Of a stretch of 64,000 nt of DNA, positions 34,601-42,819 are shown piece after piece. How positions within the stretch are numbered: position 1 is the first letter of the stretch; each line of letters opens with the position of its first letter. The notes below the pieces were generated by a model. That model had not been told where the DNA came from, did no database searches, and saw nothing but the letters and a program-made list of their open reading frames with translations. Made by a program: the position numbers and the translations under genes. The stretch comes from Streptomyces sp. SID12488 (lineage in GTDB: Bacteria > Actinomycetota > Actinomycetes > Streptomycetales > Streptomycetaceae), in assembly GCF_010548275.1 (NCBI RefSeq), contig NZ_JAAGLT010000010.1, forward strand, positions 124,001 to 188,000. The letters are read 5' to 3'.

Positions 34601-35452
34601 ATGGACAAGCATGAGCTCGGGGCGTTCCTCCGCACCCGCCGCGAGCGGCTCCGGCCGGAGGATGCCGGCCTCCCGTCGGGCCCGCGACGCCGGACACCGG
34701 GTCTTCGCCGCGAGGAGGTGGCGGTCCTCGCGCACATCTCCACGGAGTACTACGTCCGGCTCGAGCAGGGCCGGGCACCGCGGCCGTCGGGCGAGGTCCT
34801 GGCCGGCATCGCGGGCGCGCTGCGGCTCACGGACGCCGAGTCCGACCACCTCCACGTCCTCGCGGGCACCGCGCCGAGCCGGACGAGACTGCACCGGCGC
34901 GACGTCCGCCCGAGCATCCTCGCGCTGCTGGAGCGGCTGCCGCAGACGGCCGCCTTCGTGACCTCCGCCGTGTTCGAGGTGCTCGCGTGGAACGACCTCG
35001 CGGCGGCGCTCATGGAGGACTTCGCCGAGCTCGCCCCGGAGAACCGCAATCTCGCACGCCGGGCATTCCTCCGACCGGCCCGCGCCGATGCGCCGCTGTA
35101 CGGGATCTCCGACGCCGCGGAGTTCCGGCACCACGTCGTCATGGAGCTCCGGTCCACCCTCGCCCGATACCCTTCCGACCCCGCGGTGACCGCACTCGTC
35201 GACGAACTCCGGGACTCCAGCCCCGAATTCGCCCGACTCTGGGAGCGGCACGACGTACACGCCGCGCCGATGCTCACCAAGACCTTCCGGCACCCGGTCG
35301 TCGGGGAGATCACCGTCGACTGCGACTCACTCACGCTCACGGACCGCGACCAGAACCTCGTGCTCTACAGCGCGCCGCAGGGATCCCGCAGCGCCGAGGC
35401 CCTGGCTCTGCTGAACGTCCTCGGAGCCGAGGCCAGCGACTATCTGCGGTAG
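34601..35452 (+). CDS. XRE regulator with MmyB-like ligand-binding domain
   Basis: 283 residues. N-terminal HTH (about 1-70, with RTPGLRREEVAVLAHISTEY then YVRLEQGRAPRPS) and a C-terminal MmyB-like domain (FEVLAWNDLAAALMEDFAEL, then TLTDRDQNLVLYSAPQGS), which in relatives binds fatty acids or similar small molecules. It is transcribed away from the SDR gene and probably represses or activates it. The ATG 34601 is chosen because MDKHELGAFLRTRRERL is the family start. Confidence 0.92.
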   Translation: MDKHELGAFLRTRRERLRPEDAGLPSGPRRRTPGLRREEVAVLAHISTEYYVRLEQGRAPRPSGEVLAGIAGALRLTDAESDHLHVLAGTAPSRTRLHRRDVRPSILALLERLPQTAAFVTSAVFEVLAWNDLAAALMEDFAELAPENRNLARRAFLRPARADAPLYGISDAAEFRHHVVMELRSTLARYPSDPAVTALVDELRDSSPEFARLWERHDVHAAPMLTKTFRHPVVGEITVDCDSLTLTDRDQNLVLYSAPQGSRSAEALALLNVLGAEASDYLR

Positions 35453-35482
35453 CGTCGCGGCCGGCCACGGCGAACACCGTCG

Positions 35483-35562
35483 CCGGCAGGTCCCGGCAGG
35501 TCCCGGCAACGGCCGGATTCCGCCGCACGGAAGCCGCGGTCGCAGCCGTCGCATTCCTCATC
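35483..35562 (-). pseudogene. Relic of an HTH/zinc-ribbon protein C-terminus
   Basis: On the minus strand the DNA reads CDGCDRGFRAAESGRCRD, nearly identical to the zinc-ribbon of the intact HTH protein gene at 39137-40108 (CDGCDRGFRATEPGRCRN). One base is missing relative to that gene just before the first Cys codon, and flanking coding sequence is absent. It is a fragment left by recombination or decay. Confidence 0.65.
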
Positions 35563-35660
35563 TTCCTCATCGCCCGCCATCCCGCACCGCACGGAACTTT
35601 CACGCCCGGAGCCGCCCGGCGACGGTCGTCACTCTGACGCTTGCCCTACCACAGGCATCA

Positions 35661-35680
35661 ACGTACAATTTCTTGTACGT
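35661..35680. promoter_or_regulatory. Palindromic operator upstream of yefM-yoeB
   Basis: ACGTACAA-TTTC-TTGTACGT is a perfect inverted repeat 15 bases before the yefM start. TTGTAC half-sites are the known recognition element of YefM-YoeB autoregulation in other bacteria. It probably overlaps the promoter. Confidence 0.8.
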
Positions 35681-35695
35681 CAAGGAGGCCTGATC

Positions 35696-35953
35696 GTGAA
35701 GACCATGACCTATTCCGAGTCGCGCGCTCGGTACGCCGAGGTACTCAACTCCGTCACCGACGACCGCGAAGAAGTCGTTATCACCCGGGCCGGACATGAG
35801 CCGGTCGTCATTGTCTCCCTTGAGGACTACGAGTCCCTGAAAGAGACGGCGTACCTGCTGCGAAGCCCAGCCAACGCCCGGCGCCTACTCGCGTCCATCG
35901 ACGAGCTGGAAAACGGCGGCGGCACCGTACGCGAGCTGACGACCGACAGATAA
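35696..35953 (+). CDS. yefM: YefM-family antitoxin (Phd/YefM)
   Basis: 85 residues. MTYSESRARYAEVLNSVTDD and PVVIVSLEDYESLKETAYLL are the classic YefM DNA-binding fold, and the acidic C-terminal tail (IDELENGGGTVRELTTDR) should wrap and block the toxin. GTG start with AAGGAGG six bases upstream. Ten bases separate it from the toxin gene, and a palindrome lies just upstream, so antitoxin and toxin are probably autorepressed together. Confidence 0.95.
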   Translation: MKTMTYSESRARYAEVLNSVTDDREEVVITRAGHEPVVIVSLEDYESLKETAYLLRSPANARRLLASIDELENGGGTVRELTTDR

Positions 35954-35963
35954 GGGCCGCAAG

Positions 35964-36224
35964 TTGAAGATCACCTTCTCCTCCCGCGCCTGGGAGGACT
36001 ACCTGTGGTGGCAGCTTCAGGACCGGAAGATCCTGAAGCGCATCAACACGCTCATCGCGGACATCGCCCGGAACGGCAACGAGGGGATCGGCAAACCCGA
36101 GCCGCTCAAGCACGGATTCCAGGGCTACTGGTCGCGCCGCATCAACGACGAGCACCGACTGATCCACAAGGCCACCGAGGACGGCGTCCTGATCGCACAG
36201 TGCCGCTACCACTACGAAAACTGA
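35964..36224 (+). CDS. yoeB: YoeB-family ribosome-dependent mRNA interferase toxin
   Basis: 86 residues from a TTG start. The key residues of E. coli YoeB are at the same positions: Glu46 (KPEPLKH), Arg65 (NDEHRLIH), His83 and Tyr84 (CRYHYEN). Such toxins cut mRNA on the ribosome and stop translation until YefM neutralises them. The weak TTG start and translation after yefM should keep toxin below antitoxin. The gene looks intact and functional. It lies inside an accessory region bounded by a duplicated aminotransferase segment. Confidence 0.95.
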   Translation: MKITFSSRAWEDYLWWQLQDRKILKRINTLIADIARNGNEGIGKPEPLKHGFQGYWSRRINDEHRLIHKATEDGVLIAQCRYHYEN

Positions 36225-36302
36225 CAGGACTCAAGGATCGAGCACACCCTCTGCCGGTCCCAGCATCGCGCAGTGATCACTACGAATGAGTGCGTGAACA
36301 CG

Positions 36303-36560
36303 GCGTGGGCTGGGTCACATCCACCCCGGACCTGGTCACGGCCGTGCGTTCGGCGAAGCAGTTCCTGACGTATGTGGCGTCGGGCCCGTTCCAGTACGCG
36401 GTGGCGGAGGCGCTGGCGCTCCCGGACTCCTACTTCGACAGTCTCCGCGCCGACCTCCACCGCAAGCGCGACCTGCTCGGCGACGGCCTGCGCGCGGCCG
36501 GGTTCGAAGGACGACGTCCTCACCGAGGCCGGCAGCCGCTTGCGGCGCCTGGCGTCCTGA
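36303..36560 (+). pseudogene. Aminotransferase pseudogene with internal deletion
   Basis: Bases 36306-36438 match 33071-33203 of the aminotransferase gene with only five differences in 133, encoding GWVTSTPDLVTAVRSAKQFL onwards. After about 70 more diverged bases the sequence jumps, in another frame, to the family C-terminus (DDVLTEAGSRLRRLAS, stop at 36558-36560; compare TDVLDEAVARLKRLAA in the intact gene). About 65-75 codons between are deleted and the 5' half is absent. It is certainly non-functional. Confidence 0.85.
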
Positions 36561-36867
36561 ATCGGCCGGGTGGCTCACTGCCGGTTCCTCGCCGGCGACG
36601 GTGAACTCGAAGTCCGCTGTCGACGGGCTTTCCACTCCTTGGGACAAATGGCGAGGTTCTTGACACGCGATCGGAGTCCGTCCAAAGATCATCGAGTTGC
36701 CGCCACACAGGCCAACCACTCCCCGCCCACGCACAGTGGCCCGGGGGTGGTCTGCGTTCCGCCCTCGTTTCCGGGTCCGCCATGGAACCGGGCTCTGGTC
36801 GGAGGCGGCGTGCGGACCGCACCCGGCGCCTCCGCCGAGCCAGGGTCAAAGGCCCAGGAGGAGAGAC
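36561..36867. other. Upstream region of the secreted Ig-like protein gene
   Basis: These 307 bases hold no gene I recognise. A strong ribosome binding site (AGGAGGAGA) lies at the right end. The minus strand is open through 36734-36570 with moderately biased codons, but no family is apparent. Confidence 0.4.
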
Positions 36868-38874
36868 GTGGGTATATCCCGATCCGTCAGATCGCTCGCC
36901 GTTGCCGCGAGCGCTGCCATGCTGTGCGCCGTCGTGCCCGCGTCGGCGGCTGTCGCGGACGACACCGGTGCCGTGATCACGTTCGACGGCATCTCCTCGG
37001 ACGCCGGAGGCGACGGCACGGTCAGCGCCGGGCAGACGATCACCGGCACGACGGATGTCACCTTCACGGTGCACGCGGACCCGGGCGACGAGCCGACCAC
37101 TGCCGTGGTCAGCATCACCGGCAGCGGCGTGTACCAGGGCACCGGCACGGTCAAGCAGGCCTTCCGGCTGAGCCCGGGTGACTGCCTGCCCTCCTGCACC
37201 CTGCACGCGACCCTGGGCACCGCCGCCACCCAGCAGTTCGGGGGCTCCGCGAACGGGGTGACCGTGCCGCTGGTCAACGACGGCGAGAACACCGTCCACG
37301 TCGAGGTGGACAGCCCCCGCCCGCGGACCGTCACGGCCAACGCCGTCGTCACCGTCGACAACGAGCGGCCGGTCGTCACCCTGCCCGATCTGCCCGGAGA
37401 CGAGGCCTGGACCAACCACCAGCCCGTGGGCCTGTCCGCGGACCGCGAGTTGTCCCTACGAGCCACCGCGACCGGCGACAACGGCGTCTCGCGCGTCCGG
37501 TACTTCAGCTCGAACAGCACCTGGCCCGCCCCCGTCGACCTGACCGCCCCGGCAAGCGGCGCGACATGGACCACCACCCTGGACACGAGTGCGGTCCGGG
37601 CCGGCCTGTGGGCCGGAGAGGTCTATGTCGTGGCCTACGACAAGGACGGCCGCCCGGGTTCCCCGGCCCGGGCCGCCACCCTGGTCGACCACGGTTTCAC
37701 CATCACGCCGAAGCTCGACACCGTCATCCACCCGGGCGAGACGCCGGTGATGGTGAACTACGCCTACCCGCCGTCGCTCAACAAGGCGTTTCCGTCCAAC
37801 TTCAACTACGCCTACCCGGTCAGCACCACCGTGTCGCTCGACGGCAAGGCACAGGCGACAACGCCGGTCGGCGCGTACACCTACGAGGGAAACCCTGACC
37901 GCTTCTTCGCCGACCTCGGCCAACTCCCCTACGGCGCCCACACGCTGGCGTTCGACACGGTCGACAACCGTGGCGCCCACGGCCGGGTGGACCTGCCGGT
38001 CAGGGTGGTGTCCGAGGTCACACCGACCTGGACGGACGGCTTCCAGGACTTCCCCGTAGCGGGCAGCAGCCGGAAGTTCACCGCCACGACGTCCGCAGCC
38101 GACGGCGTCAGCCGGGCCGAGCACTGGACCCTCGACGTCGACGGCACGACGTTCGCCACCGGCAGCTATCCCGCGCGGCCCTCCGGCACCTGGAAGACCA
38201 CGACCACCGGGATGCACGACGTCACGCTGACCAGCGTCTCCCAGTACGGCGACACCACCGTCAGCAGCCGGCCGATCCGCGTCCTGGCCGCCACGACGAC
38301 CCAGCTGACCGGCCCGGCCACCAGCACCTACGGCAGTAAGGCGACCTTCACCGCCACCGTGACCCAGACCGGCGCCAAGGCCGCGGCCGGTGCCAAGGTC
38401 GGTTTCCAGTACAAGCGGACGGGGACCACCGCCTGGAAGACCCAGGCGACCGTCACCGCGGACAGCACCGGCAAGGCCTCCTACACCACGACCGCCAGGT
38501 ACAACGGCACCTGGCGTGCCGTCACCGCGGCGAAGAACCCGACGTGGGCGTCCTCGACCAGCAAGGCCCTGACCGCGCAGGTCAGGGCCGTACTCACGGT
38601 CAGGAACCCGGCCAGGACCGCGGTCCACGCCAGGCCCGTGTCCTACACCGCGCTCAGCTCCCCCTACGTCCAGGGGACCGGACTGCTCTTCCAGTCCCTC
38701 AAGAAGGACGGCACGTGGGTGACCCTCACCAGGGCCACCCTCACCAGCAGCGGCAGCGCCACCGCGAAGATCACCTTCTCGCGCGCGGGAACGTGGACGC
38801 TACGGGTCTACCGCCCGGCCACCACCGATCTGACGAACACGTACTCCTCGTCCTGGACGGTCAAGGTCAGCTGA
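36868..38874 (+). CDS. Secreted protein with Ig-like repeats
   Basis: 668 residues from GTG 36868. A Sec signal peptide (SLAVAASAAMLCAVVPASAA, about residues 9-28) ends at AVA-DD. The rest is beta-rich and repetitive: several Ig-like or fibronectin-like modules of about 90 residues (VTVDNERPVVTLPDLPGDEA, then TFTATVTQTGAKAAAGAKVG and a final LTVRNPARTAVHARPVSYTA). The last modules resemble Ig-like domains often found at the C-termini of Streptomyces secreted proteins. No catalytic motif or cell-wall anchor is seen, so an adhesion or extracellular binding role is likely but unproven. Neighbours give no functional hint. Confidence 0.75.
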   Translation: MGISRSVRSLAVAASAAMLCAVVPASAAVADDTGAVITFDGISSDAGGDGTVSAGQTITGTTDVTFTVHADPGDEPTTAVVSITGSGVYQGTGTVKQAFRLSPGDCLPSCTLHATLGTAATQQFGGSANGVTVPLVNDGENTVHVEVDSPRPRTVTANAVVTVDNERPVVTLPDLPGDEAWTNHQPVGLSADRELSLRATATGDNGVSRVRYFSSNSTWPAPVDLTAPASGATWTTTLDTSAVRAGLWAGEVYVVAYDKDGRPGSPARAATLVDHGFTITPKLDTVIHPGETPVMVNYAYPPSLNKAFPSNFNYAYPVSTTVSLDGKAQATTPVGAYTYEGNPDRFFADLGQLPYGAHTLAFDTVDNRGAHGRVDLPVRVVSEVTPTWTDGFQDFPVAGSSRKFTATTSAADGVSRAEHWTLDVDGTTFATGSYPARPSGTWKTTTTGMHDVTLTSVSQYGDTTVSSRPIRVLAATTTQLTGPATSTYGSKATFTATVTQTGAKAAAGAKVGFQYKRTGTTAWKTQATVTADSTGKASYTTTARYNGTWRAVTAAKNPTWASSTSKALTAQVRAVLTVRNPARTAVHARPVSYTALSSPYVQGTGLLFQSLKKDGTWVTLTRATLTSSGSATAKITFSRAGTWTLRVYRPATTDLTNTYSSSWTVKVS

Positions 38875-39049
38875 TCCTGACAATGTCGTCCGCGGTCGCG
38901 GGCAGAACACCTGCGGGAGTCGGAGCCTTCGCGCCCTGGTAGAAGTCGCGGATCTCCCGCGAGGCGGCGACTTCGGTCGCCTCGCGAGTGAGCAGCCGAA
39001 GCCCTTCACGCAAGGCGTCGGAGAGCGAGTGCAACTGGAGGGTCTGCAT
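38867..39049 (-). pseudogene. Truncated ribbon-helix-helix antitoxin-like gene
   Basis: Sixty residues: QLHSLSDALREGLRLLTREA is a typical second helix of CopG/ParD-type antitoxins, followed by ASREIRDFYQGAKAPTPAGV and ATADDIVRIS. The expected N-terminal beta strand and the end of the C-terminal tail are missing, no toxin partner is adjacent, and the 3' end overlaps the secreted-protein gene. Probably a relic; it could also be a small functional gene starting at 39049 or 39091. Confidence 0.45.
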
Positions 39050-39136
39050 CACGTGTTGCAGACCTCTTGGCGCAGTTTCGCATCGACGCACATCAAGGCT
39101 TCCAACTGCCGGTGGACCACATGCCCAGCCACCGCC

Positions 39137-40108
39137 TCAGCCGGCCGCACGGAGGTGCTGCCCCGACCTGCAGTTTCGGCAGCGGCCGGGTTCCGTCGCG
39201 CGGAATCCCCGGTCGCAGCCGTCGCAGTTCCGCATGGGCACGGCTGTCGGGCGGGCTGCGGGACCTGTGCCTCTGGCCGGTGCGGGCAGGGCGAGCGGAG
39301 TCTCCTTGAGCCGGTAGGCGAGGATGCCCGCCGGGCGGGTCAGGAAGGTGTCCGGGAGCCGGGCGGTGAGGTGGTCGGTGATGTGTGTGGGCAGGAGGCC
39401 CGCAGCGAGCCACTGCGAGACGGCCGGGGCGAGGCGGGCGGCTTCCCGCGCGGTCAGGACAAGGCGGGGGTCGACCCGGCGCAGGGCGGCGAGTACGGCG
39501 ATGGCCTGCGGGTCGGCCTCGGCCAGGCTGCCGCTGCCGCTGTCGCTGTCGGCGAGCGGGGTCGGTGCCTCCGCCTCCACCTCGGCCCGTACGGGCGCCG
39601 CCACCGTTTCCTCGACGGGTGCAGGTACGAACGCGGGGGTGACCGCAGCAGCGGCGGCCCGCTTTCGGGGCCGAGGCGGCTTCGGCGGCTCGGGCGGCCC
39701 GTCCGGATCCGGATCCGGATCCGAGTCCGAGTCCGAGTCCGAGTCGGCTCCCGGATCGCCGCCCGGGACGTCGTAGAAGTACGTCCGGGTGCGGATCTGC
39801 CCGGTGGGCAGTCGCTCTCGGCGGCGTTCCAGATATCCGGCCGCTTCGAGTTCCCTGAGTGCCCGTGAGATGAGGATCTCGCCCTCGCTGAAGTGCTCGC
39901 ACAGGGCGGTGATGGTCACCGAGGAGCGGTCGGGGAGCGAGGCGATGTACGCCGCGACGCCGACCGTGACCGCGCTGCCGCGTCGCTGGGCGAGGGCGTT
40001 GGAGATCACGGTGAAGTCGGCCGTGAGGCGGGTGCGGACATGGATCACGCCGGAGGTCGGTGCTCCGGCGTCGGCGCGCAGGCGCGCGTTAGACTGCGGC
40101 TCAGCCAT
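39137..40108 (-). CDS. Winged-helix protein with C-terminal zinc ribbon
   Basis: 323 residues. The N-terminal about 100 residues form a replication-initiator-like winged helix (VTVGVAAYIASLPDRSSVTI, CEHFSEGEILISRALRELEA). An acidic Ser/Asp/Pro repeat (ADSDSDSDSDPDPDPD) encoded by GGATCC and GAGTCC hexamers follows, then a helical domain and a C-terminal CxxC...CxxC zinc ribbon (CDGCDRGFRATEPGRCRNC). This architecture is common in Streptomyces and often lies near mobile or hypervariable spots; function unknown, presumably DNA binding. A shortened relic of its 3' end lies at 35483-35562. Confidence 0.72.
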   Translation of the reverse strand: MAEPQSNARLRADAGAPTSGVIHVRTRLTADFTVISNALAQRRGSAVTVGVAAYIASLPDRSSVTITALCEHFSEGEILISRALRELEAAGYLERRRERLPTGQIRTRTYFYDVPGGDPGADSDSDSDSDPDPDPDGPPEPPKPPRPRKRAAAAAVTPAFVPAPVEETVAAPVRAEVEAEAPTPLADSDSGSGSLAEADPQAIAVLAALRRVDPRLVLTAREAARLAPAVSQWLAAGLLPTHITDHLTARLPDTFLTRPAGILAYRLKETPLALPAPARGTGPAARPTAVPMRNCDGCDRGFRATEPGRCRNCRSGQHLRAAG

Positions 40109-40369
40109 CGGGAAGCTTGCTTCTTCCTGAGTTGGTCAGGCCCTCGTTCGGGACGGGAATCCCGGCGGGGGCCGTTTCTGTTTTCGGTTGTCGCGGCGAA
40201 CGTAACCGCCCGGATCCCGCCCCTGCAAGCCGGTCACTCGTACGGGTGACGCGGGCCTCGCGGCCGGGGAGGGTGGGTGGGTGGGTAGTTCTTTCCCCCG
40301 GTTCTTTGGGGAGGTCAGTGGCCCGCCGGACCCTCGCGGACAAGGGCCCGGTGAGCCCGTACGACGGAC

Positions 40370-40390
40370 GGCGACCGGGGCCCGGTCGCC
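40370..40390 (-). terminator. Short hairpin after the DUF397 gene
   Basis: Ten-base arms GGCGACCGGG and CCCGGTCGCC with a single-base spacer lie 15 bases beyond the DUF397 stop. The 297-base gap to the next gene contains otherwise only a GGGT-rich stretch near 40270. Confidence 0.55.
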
Positions 40391-40405
40391 TCGGGGATGG
40401 TGGCG

Positions 40406-40609
40406 TCAGGCCTTCAACTCGCCTATGAAGGCTGCCCAGGAGGCGGTTTCGACGCACAGCACCGGCCCGTGCGGGACCTTGCTGTCACGCACCGGGACGA
40501 CGGCCGGGAACCCGTCGGCCACCTCCACGCAGTCGCCCCCCTCCTGATTGCTGTAGCTGCTCCTGCGCCAGGCGGCGCCGTTCAGTTCGGGAAGGGACCT
40601 TCGCTCCAC
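40406..40609 (-). CDS. DUF397 family protein
   Basis: 67 residues. LNGAAWRRSSYSNQEGGDCVEVAD and VPVRDSKVPHGPVL are the DUF397 signature, small proteins almost always paired with XRE/DUF5753 regulators in Streptomyces and often required with them for development or antibiotic control. GTG start 40609 with GGAGG upstream inside the regulator gene. It overlaps the regulator frame by 125 bases, more than usual. Confidence 0.92.
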   Translation of the reverse strand: MERRSLPELNGAAWRRSSYSNQEGGDCVEVADGFPAVVPVRDSKVPHGPVLCVETASWAAFIGELKA

Positions 40610-41429
40610 GGTGGTTGTCCTCCATCACGGATCGGATCATGTCCAGTGACATGAGCGGGGGCAGAGCAGCCGCCCGCAGCCGATCGTAGGTCAGCACGAA
40701 ACTCCTGACCTCGTCCGGATCCTCGATGAGTTGGCCGTAGTGCGCGCCTTCCGTGTAGGCGATCTCCGAGCCGTCCGGCATGGTGAGCACCGTGAGCGAG
40801 CCGCCCAGGGCTTCGTGCTCGCCCTGGTCGAACGCCAGCACCTGCAGAGTGATGTGAGGTTCCGTCACCGTCCCCAGCAGCCGCGCCAACTGCTCCCGCA
40901 TCGCCTCCAGTCCGCCGACCGGACGCCTGAGCACCGACTCGTCGAGGACCGCCCACAGTTCGGGTCGACCGGGCGCGCCGAGACGCTCCTGTCGTCCCAT
41001 GCGGAGGGCGACCCGCTCTTCCAACTGCTCCTCGCTGCCGAGCGTTCGGCCGACCCGCAGAAGTGCCCGCGCATAGTCCTCCGTCTGCAACAGACCCGGC
41101 ACCACGTGAGCCGCGTACTGCCTGATGACCACCGCCCGTGCCGAGTACTCCATGAACTTCTGGAACCAGTCCGGAAACGCCTCCCGGTACACGTACGGCC
41201 ACAGGTCGATCAGCAGATCGTTCGCGCCGAGGGCCACGTCCAGCGCACGCGCCAGCTCCAGCGTCGGCCTCGCTCCGGACGCCCGCTCGACCTGTGTGAT
41301 CCGGGTGCTCACCACGTGTGCCTTGACGCCGAGTTCGGCCTGGGTCAGTCCGGCCGCCGTACGGAGCCTGCGCACCCGGGAGCCGAACAGCGCCGCCATC
41401 GACGCGCTGGGGTCAATTCCGTTGGCCAA
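40485..41429 (-). CDS. XRE regulator with DUF5753 domain
   Basis: 314 residues. HTH at about 12-65 (RVRRLRTAAGLTQAELGVKA) and a DUF5753 domain (about 90-270, with YAAHVVPGLLQTEDYARALL and WAVLDESVLRRPVGG). Homologues end near LMSLDMIRSVMEDN; here the frame continues about 35 residues (Arg/Gly-rich) into the DUF397 gene, which suggests that the normal stop was lost by a small frameshift. It probably works with DUF397 and the divergent ATPase in a BldB/WhiJ-like regulatory set. The promoter region shared with the ATPase is 120 bases. Confidence 0.9.
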   Translation of the reverse strand: MANGIDPSASMAALFGSRVRRLRTAAGLTQAELGVKAHVVSTRITQVERASGARPTLELARALDVALGANDLLIDLWPYVYREAFPDWFQKFMEYSARAVVIRQYAAHVVPGLLQTEDYARALLRVGRTLGSEEQLEERVALRMGRQERLGAPGRPELWAVLDESVLRRPVGGLEAMREQLARLLGTVTEPHITLQVLAFDQGEHEALGGSLTVLTMPDGSEIAYTEGAHYGQLIEDPDEVRSFVLTYDRLRAAALPPLMSLDMIRSVMEDNHRGAKVPSRTERRRLAQEQLQQSGGGRLRGGGRRVPGRRPGA

Positions 41430-41549
41430 AGCGTCACTTCCGTTCCTTACGGGGTGAAAAGTAAGGCTGTGTCACCTGTCGAGCGTAGGTCGACCGGACG
41501 ACTCTTGAGTACGGAACGTGACGAATCACGTACGCCAAGGGATGACGCC

Positions 41550-42152
41550 ATGGCGCCGAACTCGACAGACAAGGACGGACCAGCCGTGTTGACAGGAACG
41601 ACCACCTCGGGAGACGAGTCGCGTGAACTCCCCTCATTCACCGAGCAGTTCGCCTCCTCGCCGCGAGGCGCCCGGCTCGCCCGGCACCTCGCCGTCCGGC
41701 GCATGGAGGAGTGGGGTCACCCGTCGGCGTCGGACGCGTCGTGCGCGGTCGCCCTCGTCGTCGGCGAGCTGGCCGCGAACGCCGTGCGGCACGGCCGGAT
41801 CGCCGGGCGGGACTTCGGGCTCCGGCTCGTTCTCGACACGGCTGCGGGCCTGGTTCGCGTCGAGGTCGCGGACGCCGCCTCCGCGAAGCGGCCACCCACG
41901 GCGACGCCGTCGTCGTACCCCGTGGGCGAGTCCGGGCGAGGACTGCTCCTGGTGGACGTCCTGGCCGTGCGCTGGGGGTGGGCGCCTCGGCAACCCGTGG
42001 GCAAGACGGTATGGGCGGACGTACAGATCGAAACGCGGGCTCAAACCGTCAACGACGGAGGCCCGGCAGCCGCCGGGCCCCTCGTCGTGCCGTCTCACAC
42101 GTCTGCCCCCGCAGAGGTCGGCGAGTATGGTCGTCGCCCTGCCGTGAGCTGA
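41550..42152 (+). CDS. RsbW/anti-sigma-type ATP-binding protein
   Basis: 200 residues with one HATPase_c domain. The N box is GELAANAVRHG, the G1/G2 boxes are EVADAASAKRP and GESGRGLLLVDVLAVRWGW. Such single-domain kinases in Streptomyces are anti-sigma-factor-like or accompany XRE/DUF397 pairs, as here (divergent, 120 bases apart). The last about 45 residues are a disordered Pro/Ala tail. It probably modulates the regulator; no sigma factor or STAS partner is adjacent. Confidence 0.9.
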   Translation: MAPNSTDKDGPAVLTGTTTSGDESRELPSFTEQFASSPRGARLARHLAVRRMEEWGHPSASDASCAVALVVGELAANAVRHGRIAGRDFGLRLVLDTAAGLVRVEVADAASAKRPPTATPSSYPVGESGRGLLLVDVLAVRWGWAPRQPVGKTVWADVQIETRAQTVNDGGPAAAGPLVVPSHTSAPAEVGEYGRRPAVS

Positions 42153-42166
42153 ACGATCGACGGACG

Positions 42167-42652
42167 CTACTCGGCGTCCTCGACCGGACCGAGATCGACG
42201 TCACCCAGCGGACGGAGTGCTTCCCTGAGCCGGTCAGGGTCGGCGTTGATGCGGGCGGTCGCTCGCCACGAGACGATCGCTCGGTGCACAGCCTCCCTGG
42301 TACCCAGCTCAGCGGCATCGGACAGTGCATCCAGGAGCTCAACAGTGAATTCCCGGGCCTCGTCGCTGTCCAGGTGACGTACCCACGGGAACACCTCGGG
42401 CAGCGCGAGCAGGAGCGACTTGACACCGTCGTCCTGCTTCATCAGGGCAAGGAACAACCGGGACGCGGTGGTCAGGTTCTCCGCGGCGCGCTCCGCGTGT
42501 ATGGCCGTGGTCAGCACCATGTCGGGGGCGTCCCGATGCGTGACACGCAGACATCCCAAGGCAGCGGCCTTGGCTGCCACGGCCTTCGGGTTCCGCGACA
42601 GATCGGTGAACGTGACGGCGTCCGATTCGGGTACCCACTGCGCGATGGTCAT
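42167..42652 (-). CDS. Phd/YefM-like antitoxin-fold protein with helical extension
   Basis: 161 residues. The first about 50 (AVTFTDLSRNPKAVAAKAAA, then LRVTHRDAPDMVLTTA) have the prevent-host-death antitoxin pattern. The remaining about 110 residues are helical (SRLFLALMKQDDGVKSLLLA, REAVHRAIVSWRATARINAD). No toxin gene is next to it: the left neighbour is the ATPase (convergent) and the right is the YbjN gene. It could be an orphan antitoxin or a regulator that took over the fold. Start ATG 42652 (MTIAQW); ATG 42676 is possible. Confidence 0.7.
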   Translation of the reverse strand: MTIAQWVPESDAVTFTDLSRNPKAVAAKAAALGCLRVTHRDAPDMVLTTAIHAERAAENLTTASRLFLALMKQDDGVKSLLLALPEVFPWVRHLDSDEAREFTVELLDALSDAAELGTREAVHRAIVSWRATARINADPDRLREALRPLGDVDLGPVEDAE

Positions 42653-42752
42653 ACTCAGACCATACTCGGACTGCAATCAGACTGCACTCTGATTTCCGTC
42701 GGCGCGCTCGGGCTGTTCAGCTGCGCCGAGAACCCCGGCCCGGAAACGGCGA

Positions 42753-42777
42753 GAGCCCGGCCTCCCCGGCCGGGCTC
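42753..42777 (-). terminator. Hairpin terminator after the YbjN-family gene
   Basis: Arms GAGCCCGGCC and GGCCGGGCTC with a short TCCCC loop lie 43 bases beyond the stop codon of the YbjN-family gene and should end the clpB-ybjN transcript. Confidence 0.8.
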
Positions 42778-42819
42778 CTCCATGCACAGGCGTAAAGACG
42801 TAAAAACGTGCAGACAGGA

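Noticed and set aside
36570..36734. Minus-strand frame reading CQEPRHLSQGVESPSTADFE
   Set aside because: Looks coherent over 50 residues but codon bias is weak and I cannot match it to a family; could be a relic.
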